Source: JBDIAR01 sp039812545 (lineage in GTDB: Bacteria; Actinomycetota; Actinomycetes; Actinomycetales; Dermatophilaceae). From it: a DNA stretch of 20,112 nt. Below, piece after piece: positions 16,043-20,112 of this stretch. The stretch is taken from NCBI GenBank assembly GCA_039812545.1, contig JBDIAR010000042.1, positions 1 through 20,112 on the forward strand. The letters run 5' to 3'. Under the pieces are notes generated by a model that made no database searches, was not told the origin of the DNA, and saw nothing but the letters and a program-made list of their open reading frames with translations. The first letter of the stretch is position 1; each line of letters opens with the position of its first letter. The position numbers and the translations under genes were made by a program.

Positions 16043-16412
16043 GGTTGGCTCTCCCTCCCTTGATCTCCCCAGAGGCGGTGACGGTCGCGGCTATTTGATT
16101 CCTTGGGAAAAGGATGTCGGCCAAGCTTGAGAAGCGGTGTGCTCTCGCACGACGGTCTGGACGCGCCCAAATCCTCGGCAAGCCAGCCCCTCATTCTCTA
16201 CAGCTCGGGATCGCCCGCGAGGCATCGCCGGGAGTCAATCGGCCGTAGCAGGCGAAGGGTACCAGCTGAGCTGTGACCGCCGGGTCGGGGCCGTCCGTAG
16301 CGTTTTGCTACGGCTTTGGGCATGGTCGGCATCCTTCCTGTGGAGACTGAGAGTCATCTCACGCTCGGGCCACCAGACGGTGGGCAAACCCCCTGGACCC
16401 TATGAACGGTAG
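16043..16412. other. 370-base gap between the FucNAc operon and the central block
   Basis: No gene is supported here: short frames on both strands have no recognisable motifs. The gap holds a hairpin (16295-16313) and must contain the promoter for the GT4 gene if that is not read through from the fnl operon; I see no convincing -35/-10 pair. It coincides with the change in base composition, so it may mark a recombination junction. Confidence 0.5.
16295..16313. terminator. Perfect 7-bp hairpin after the FucNAc operon
   Basis: CCGTAGC (16295-16301) and GCTACGG (16307-16313) are perfect inverted copies around a GTTTT loop. It lies 100 bases beyond the stop of the 2-epimerase gene, the last gene of the minus-strand fnl operon. 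No T tract follows on the minus strand, so an attenuator or protein site is an alternative. Confidence 0.35.
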
Positions 16413-17558
16413 TCAACCGCTGTGCAGGTAGCGGATGCCCGCCCAGGAATGGTGGCGGCGGGCGGTGGAGAGGATGAATCGCACCGCCCGGTCCGAGGTG
16501 TTGGAGATCGCGTAGTCGGCGGGCAGGGTGCGCCGATCCCCGATCGCGGCCTCGCCGCGATGGGTCATGGCGTCGCGCACGGCGGCCACGGCGTCGTGGG
16601 CGTCCAGGCCGGTCATGATGATGCCGCCGGTGTCCAATGCCTCCGGGCGCTCGATGGAGTCGCGCAGGGTCACCGCTGGGAAGCCGAGGATCGTCGACTC
16701 CTCGGCGATGGTGCCCGAGTCGGAGAGCACGCACGCCGAGGACAACTGCAGCTTGTTGTAGTCGTGGAAGCCCAGCGGGTCGTGGAACGTGATCCCCTCG
16801 GGGGCGCTCCAGTCGGGCAGCATTTCCAGACGCTTGCGGGTGCGCGGATGGGTGCTGACGAGCACCGGCATACCGAACTCGGTCTGCACGGCCACGAGGC
16901 AGTCCAGCAGCGCCCGCAGTCGGTCCGGGGAGTCGACATTCTCCTCCCGGTGGGCGCTGACGAGGAAGAAGCCGCGCGGCTCCAGGCCCAGCCGGGTGAG
17001 CACATCGGAGGCCTCGATCCGCTCACGGTAGGTGTCGAGCACCTCCCGCATCGGCGAACCCGTGACGAGCACGCGCCGGGGATGCAGCCCCTCGGCCAGG
17101 AGATTTCGGCGGGCATGCTCGGTGTATGCCAGGTTGAAGTCGGCGACGTGGTCGACGAGGCGCCGGTTGGTCTCCTCCGGCACGTTTTCGTCGAAGCAGC
17201 GATTGCCGGCCTCCATGTGGTAAACGGGGATCCGCAGTCGCTTGGCCATCACGGCGGCGATGCAGCTATTGGTGTCGCCCAGGACGAGGACCGCGTCGGG
17301 TCGCTCGGCGCGCAGCACCTCCTCGCTCTTGATGAGCGTCTCGCCGAGCACCCGGCCCAGCGAGCTCGTGTCGACCCCCAGCAGATGGTCGGGTTTGCGG
17401 ATGCCGAGGTCGGCGAAGAAGATCTCGTTGAGGGTGTAGTCGTAGTTCTGGCCGGTGTGCACCAGGACGTGGTCGAGCGTCTCCTCGAGTCGGGCGATGA
17501 CGCGGGAGAGCCGGATGAGTTCCGGGCGGGTCCCGACGATGGTCATGACCTTCAGCAT
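16413..17558 (-). CDS. fnlC: UDP-N-acetylglucosamine 2-epimerase family, UDP-L-FucNAc-forming (FnlC/CapG/WbjD)
   Basis: A 381-residue cytosolic 2-epimerase. Motifs are VGTRPE (8-13), HTGQNYD at 34-40, GDTNS at 94-98, HMEAGNR at 114-120, ENVPEETNR, SAHREENV from 201, THPRTRKRL and SDSGT at 279-283, with RPEALDTG later. The ENVPEE...HREENVD pattern and the two upstream genes place it with CapG/FnlC, which epimerises UDP-N-acetyl-L-pneumosamine at C2 to UDP-L-FucNAc, rather than with WecB. The frame is open to 17681, but the ATG at 17558 is chosen because MLKVMTIVGTRPE is the normal N-terminus. It overlaps the CapF-like stop by 7 bases and has AAGGA six bases upstream. It ends the right-arm operon. 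Confidence 0.88.
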   Translation of the reverse strand: MLKVMTIVGTRPELIRLSRVIARLEETLDHVLVHTGQNYDYTLNEIFFADLGIRKPDHLLGVDTSSLGRVLGETLIKSEEVLRAERPDAVLVLGDTNSCIAAVMAKRLRIPVYHMEAGNRCFDENVPEETNRRLVDHVADFNLAYTEHARRNLLAEGLHPRRVLVTGSPMREVLDTYRERIEASDVLTRLGLEPRGFFLVSAHREENVDSPDRLRALLDCLVAVQTEFGMPVLVSTHPRTRKRLEMLPDWSAPEGITFHDPLGFHDYNKLQLSSACVLSDSGTIAEESTILGFPAVTLRDSIERPEALDTGGIIMTGLDAHDAVAAVRDAMTHRGEAAIGDRRTLPADYAISNTSDRAVRFILSTARRHHSWAGIRYLHSG

Positions 17559-18661
17559 GCGGCGTCCTTGGGTTCGACGGGCTCCCAATAGGTGTCCGGA
17601 GCATCCGGGTCGAACAGCGAGTTCGTCCAGAACACCGTGGTCAGATCGCCCGTGCCGGTATTGGTGATGTTGTGGACCCACAGCGTCGGCATGTCGATGA
17701 CTGCGGGCGCGTCGCCGTCCACATCGAAGTGCACCATCTCGTCGGTGAGTACCTTGCGCAGGCTGATCCGGGCCGAGCCCGACACGACGGCGAAGCGCTC
17801 CACCTTACCCAGGTGATAGTGCTCGCCCCGGGTGATCCCCGGTTTGGTGGTGGAGACGAAGGTCTGGCCGGGGCCGCCGTGGCAACGGACCGTCTCCACG
17901 AGCCGGCCGCGCGGGTCGGTGTGCGCGGTGAGCCCGATCGGGTACTGCTCCGGGAAGAGCGCTGCGCGGAAGGTGTTGAACAGGTCGACGTGGAAGGCGT
18001 CGTCCAGGGCGGGGAACTCGCCGGTGCGGTAGGTGGCGCGGAAGTGGGTCAGCAGGTCCAGGACCTGTTGCACGCTCGTCGTGACGCCGGCCGGTTCCAG
18101 CCGGCCGGCCGGCCGATCGACGGCCGCCATCAGGGCCGCGGCTGCCCGCTGCACGTGCAGCAGGTCGATGGGGCGGTCGACCACCGAGGTCGGCGGCCGG
18201 TCGTGCGCCACGGCGTCGACGAAGGTGGCGACGAAGGAGTTGTATGCCGGGCGGCCATGCTCCCCGAACAGGTTGGGCAGCCGCACGTCGGTGAAGCCGC
18301 TCCCCCAGCCGCGGGTGGCCTGCGCCAGCACCCGTGCCGCGGAGGACTTGCCGCGTCCGTATGGGGTGTCGGAGTCGGCGTGGATCGTGTTCGAGTACAC
18401 GATCGTGGGGGTCGCCCCGGCCTGTTCGCAGGCACCGACGAGGTGGCGGGCCAGTTCCTCGTTGCCCCGCTCAACCCGCTCATCGGTGTCCCGGTTGATC
18501 CCCGCCAGGTGGATGATCGCGTCACAGCCGGACAGCAACTCCGGCAGCCGGTCCCACTCGGCGAGGTCCACCGAGACGACCTCGTGGTCGGTGAGGGTGT
18601 GCAGGCGGGCCCGGGTGTGCCAGCCGAGGAATCCCGCTCCCCCCGTGACGACGAGCTTCAC
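17552..18661 (-). CDS. fnlB: UDP-2-acetamido-2,6-dideoxy-hexos-4-ulose 3-epimerase/4-reductase (FnlB/CapF/WbjC)
   Basis: This 369-residue protein has the two-part layout of CapF. Residues 1-240 are an SDR with GGAGFLG at 7-13, Ser90, and Tyr101-x3-Lys105 in PYGRGK. Residues 245-369 are a cupin with TTKPGITRGEHYHLGKVERF, where His281, His283 and Glu288 are likely zinc ligands, followed by SGSARISLR. In CapF the cupin epimerises C3 and the SDR reduces C4 with NADPH, giving UDP-N-acetyl-L-pneumosamine. The start GTG at 18661 overlaps the CapE-like stop (GTGA), and MKLVVTGGAGFLG is a normal N-terminus. The gene lies between the other two FucNAc genes in the established capE-capF-capG order. Confidence 0.9.
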   Translation of the reverse strand: MKLVVTGGAGFLGWHTRARLHTLTDHEVVSVDLAEWDRLPELLSGCDAIIHLAGINRDTDERVERGNEELARHLVGACEQAGATPTIVYSNTIHADSDTPYGRGKSSAARVLAQATRGWGSGFTDVRLPNLFGEHGRPAYNSFVATFVDAVAHDRPPTSVVDRPIDLLHVQRAAAALMAAVDRPAGRLEPAGVTTSVQQVLDLLTHFRATYRTGEFPALDDAFHVDLFNTFRAALFPEQYPIGLTAHTDPRGRLVETVRCHGGPGQTFVSTTKPGITRGEHYHLGKVERFAVVSGSARISLRKVLTDEMVHFDVDGDAPAVIDMPTLWVHNITNTGTGDLTTVFWTNSLFDPDAPDTYWEPVEPKDAAC

Positions 18662-19680
18662 AACCCACGCTCCAGCAACTGCTGGATCTCCGGCAGCTTG
18701 ACCAGCAGGTCCCGGGTACCGGCGACGTCGAGCTGCTCGGCGTTGGCGGAGCTGAACCCGCTGACCGCCTCGGGCGTGGAGTCGCCCTCCTCGAAGTACA
18801 GGCCGTACTGCAGCGACCGGGCGTCCATGGGCACCCGGAAGTAGTCCCCCTCGTCGGATGCCTTGAGCATCTCTTCCTCGCCGAGAAGGGACTCGTGCAG
18901 CTTCTCCCCGTGCCGGATGCCGATGACGCGGATATCCGGGTCGGTGTCGTTGAACAGCGACGCGACCGCCCGGGCCAGCACGTCGACCCGGGACGCCGGT
19001 GCCTTGCGGACGAAAAGGTCACCCGGCTCGGCGTTGTCGAAAGCATGCAGCACCAGATCAACCGAGTCCGCCAGGGACATCAGGAACCGGGTCATGCTGG
19101 GTTCGGTGATCGTCAACGGCCGTCCGCCACGCAGCTGCTCGATGAACAGCGGGATGACCGAGCCTCGGGAGTACATGACATTGCCGTACCGGGTGATCGA
19201 GATGGTCAGCTGCGAGTCCGGGTTGTTGCGCGCGAACGCCTGCGCGGTCTTCTCCATCAGCGCCTTGGTCATCCCCATGGCATTGATGGGGTAGACCGCC
19301 TTGTCGGTGGACAGGCATACCAGCGAACGGACGCCCGCCTCCGCGGCGGCCGAGATGACGTGCGAGCTGCCCACGACATTGGTGAACACGGCCTGCTGGG
19401 GGAAGAACTCGCAGCTGGGCACCTGCTTGAGTGCAGCGGCGTGGAAGACGAAGTCGGCTCCGCGCATCGCTGGCCGCAGGCTGTCCCGGTCCCGCACGTC
19501 GCCGAGGTAGAAGAAAACCCGATCGTCGGCGAGCCGGCGGCGCATGTCGTCCTGCTTGGCCTCGTCGCGGCTCAAGATATTGATCCGGCCCACGCCGCGG
19601 GACAACAGCCCGCCGGTCATCGTCGACCCGAACGACCCGGTCCCGCCGGTGATCGTGACTGTCGAGCCACTGAATTCCAC
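18658..19680 (-). CDS. fnlA: UDP-GlcNAc 4,6-dehydratase / 5-epimerase (FnlA/CapE/WbjB)
   Basis: A 340-residue soluble SDR of the short, C5-inverting dehydratase class that starts UDP-L-FucNAc synthesis. Seen are TGGTGSFG at 11-18, LSRDEAKQDDMRR at 36-48, AALKQVPSCE at 82-91, STDKAVYPINAMG at 124-136 and the MxxxK pair Met135/Lys139, then ITRYGNVMYSRGSVIPLF. RHGEKLHE follows in the C-terminal part. These match CapE/FnlA closely. The frame runs open to 19704, but I choose the GTG at 19680: CGAAAGGGA precedes it by six bases, and the first beta strand then begins near residue 7 as in CapE. It is the first gene of the right arm; the promoter should lie in the 325-base gap to its right. Confidence 0.9.
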   Translation of the reverse strand: MEFSGSTVTITGGTGSFGSTMTGGLLSRGVGRINILSRDEAKQDDMRRRLADDRVFFYLGDVRDRDSLRPAMRGADFVFHAAALKQVPSCEFFPQQAVFTNVVGSSHVISAAAEAGVRSLVCLSTDKAVYPINAMGMTKALMEKTAQAFARNNPDSQLTISITRYGNVMYSRGSVIPLFIEQLRGGRPLTITEPSMTRFLMSLADSVDLVLHAFDNAEPGDLFVRKAPASRVDVLARAVASLFNDTDPDIRVIGIRHGEKLHESLLGEEEMLKASDEGDYFRVPMDARSLQYGLYFEEGDSTPEAVSGFSSANAEQLDVAGTRDLLVKLPEIQQLLERGL

Positions 19681-19685
19681 GCTGT

Positions 19686-19694
19686 GTCCCTTTC
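19686..19694 (-). promoter_or_regulatory. Ribosome binding site selecting the fnlA start
   Basis: CGAAAGGGA on the minus strand lies six bases before the GTG at 19680. It is in frame inside the longer reading frame that begins at 19704, which argues that the longer frame is not the translated one. Confidence 0.55.
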
Positions 19695-19885
19695 GCCCGA
19701 ACACCTGTCGACACCCACGCTATTGCACCACAGCGCGTATGCGGCACAGCCCCGGCGTCTGTCCGAGGCCGGGCAAGCGCACAGTCTCGATCCGCGAGGA
19801 GCCGCGCCCCTGGCCGCACCTGCATTTTGCTCACTGGGCGCGTTCGTGCTGCTCGGCGCCCTAGGCCCTGTTGTTGCCGGCCACG

Positions 19886-19924
19886 TCGGTTGAGGATGTT
19901 GGCGTCACGATCGGTGAGGATGTT
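19886..19924. repeat. Two imperfect direct repeats, possible transposase binding sites
   Basis: TCGGTTGAGGATGTT (19886-19900) and TCGGTGAGGATGTT (19911-19924) differ by one base deletion and start 25 bases apart. Tandem short sites at this spacing occur at the ends of Tn7/Tn5053/Mu-like elements. They lie just outside the hairpin that ends the partial right-edge gene. Confidence 0.35.
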
Positions 19925-19941
19925 TTCGGGTTATGACAAAG

Positions 19942-19967
19942 GGCCCCGCCGGGGTGTCGGCGGGGCC
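19942..19967. terminator. Strong 10-bp GC hairpin, terminator of the right-edge gene
   Basis: GGCCCCGCCG (19942-19951) and CGGCGGGGCC (19958-19967) form a perfect stem with a six-base loop. On the minus strand it is followed by CTTTGTCATAA, a short T run, and it lies about 40 bases after the TGA at 20006-20008. It should therefore end the minus-strand gene that enters from the right edge. Confidence 0.75.
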
Positions 19968-20005
19968 TTGGTTGTCGGGGTGTCGCGGTGTTCGTCAGGG
20001 TGTCG

Positions 20006-20112
20006 TCATTCGGTGGTGACTTCGGTGATGGCGGCTCGCGCGGAGGATTCGTCGACGATGGCTTTGTTGGTGGCGTAGGCGGCGACGAGGGCTTGGATGG
20101 CGAGGTTGTTGA
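20006..20112 (-). CDS. Partial gene, C-terminal 34 residues; possibly a transposon AAA+ ATPase
   Basis: On the minus strand the frame enters from the right edge and ends at the TGA at 20006-20008. The 34 visible residues (NNLAIQALVAAYATNKAIVD, then a second helix, ending TEVTTE) keep high GC at third positions and form an amphipathic helix pair. That pattern resembles the C-terminal lid of ExeA/TniB/IstB-type ATPases that work with DDE transposases, where an Asn-Leu-Ala...Ala-Leu helix and a Lys-x-Ile-Val-Asp turn are common. The match is from memory over a very short stretch. The strong hairpin after the stop confirms that a real gene ends here. Direct repeats beyond it fit a mobile element end. 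Confidence 0.4.
   Translation of the reverse strand, partial: NNLAIQALVAAYATNKAIVDESSARAAITEVTTE

Larger units (their letters stand above)
19681..20005. other. 325-base gap upstream of the FucNAc operon
   Basis: Frames across 19681-19868 have no recognisable product. This part should contain the fnl promoter, reading leftwards; GTGCAATAGCG around 19725-19735 on the minus strand is the only AT-rich spot near the gene, but no clear hexamer pair is visible. The part from 19869 on holds two short direct repeats and a strong hairpin that belong to the right-edge gene or element. Confidence 0.4.

Noticed and set aside
16137..16412. 91-codon plus-strand frame in the gap
   Set aside because: No motif, no ribosome site and no hydrophobic or domain pattern; not supported as a gene.
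16422..17591. 389-codon plus-strand frame opposite the 2-epimerase gene
   Set aside because: The epimerase motifs on the minus strand are unmistakable; the plus-strand product is Val/Gly/His/Asp-rich with no recognisable fold.
18080..18130. Repeat-like run of CCGG/GGCC blocks (CCGGCCGGTTCCAGCCGGCCGGCCGGCCG)
   Set aside because: It lies inside the CapF-like coding frame, codes for an ordinary Arg/Pro/Ala/Gly loop, and is explained by GC-rich codons.
17672..18844. 390-codon plus-strand frame opposite the CapF and CapE genes
   Set aside because: Shadow of two well-supported minus-strand genes; composition is typical of antisense translation of GC-rich coding DNA.

Overview
This window comes from a high-GC Gram-positive bacterium. 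The evidence is strong GC bias at third codon positions, GTG/TTG starts, stop/start overlaps, and a coenzyme F420 gene pair (cofD/fbiA end plus cofE/fbiB) at the left edge. An actinobacterium is the best reading. I suspect Micrococcales (Dermatophilaceae/Intrasporangiaceae type), but that is only an impression.

Layout: 1-1391 (+) holds the end of the F420 phosphotransferase gene and the F420 glutamate ligase gene. 1444-2412 (-) is a convergent zinc-less MDR oxidoreductase. From 2558 to about 19680 the window is one large cell-surface polysaccharide (capsule/EPS, Wzx/Wzy type) locus. Its left arm (2558-7306, +) encodes a long CapD/FlaA1-type UDP-GlcNAc 4,6-dehydratase, a CapM-type initiating sugar-phosphate transferase, and one continuous ORF fusing a CapN-like SDR to a WbuB/CapL-like GT4 glycosyltransferase. 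Its centre holds a Wzx flippase (7309-8772, +) and, on the minus strand from 16042 down to 8808, a GT4, a Wzy polymerase, a DegT-type sugar aminotransferase, a Gfo/Idh sugar 3-oxidase, a UDP-sugar 6-dehydrogenase and a GT2. Its right arm (19680 down to 16413, -) is a tightly coupled fnlABC/capEFG operon for UDP-L-FucNAc. The right edge (20006-20112, -) is the 3' end of another gene, perhaps the ATPase of a transposon, followed by a strong hairpin and two short direct repeats.

How the genes fit together: the left arm can make a UDP-6-deoxy-HexNAc (D-FucNAc or D-QuiNAc), load it as a 1-phosphate on undecaprenyl phosphate, and add a second sugar. The right arm supplies UDP-L-FucNAc, the usual donor of WbuB/CapL-type enzymes. 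The central trio (6-dehydrogenase, 3-oxidase, 3-aminotransferase) resembles WbpA/WbpB/WbpE and suggests a 3-amino-HexNAc uronic acid. Two further glycosyltransferases, a flippase and a polymerase complete the set, so a repeat unit of about four sugars is plausible. No WbpD-type N-acetyltransferase, WbpI-type epimerase, chain-length regulator or tyrosine kinase is visible.

The central block (about 7.3-16.4 kb) has visibly more A/T-ending codons than both arms and is nearly free of a heptamer (GTATGCC/GGCATAC) that is frequent in the arms. This suggests a transferred, exchangeable serotype cassette held between two FucNAc arms. No RNA genes or CRISPR arrays were seen.
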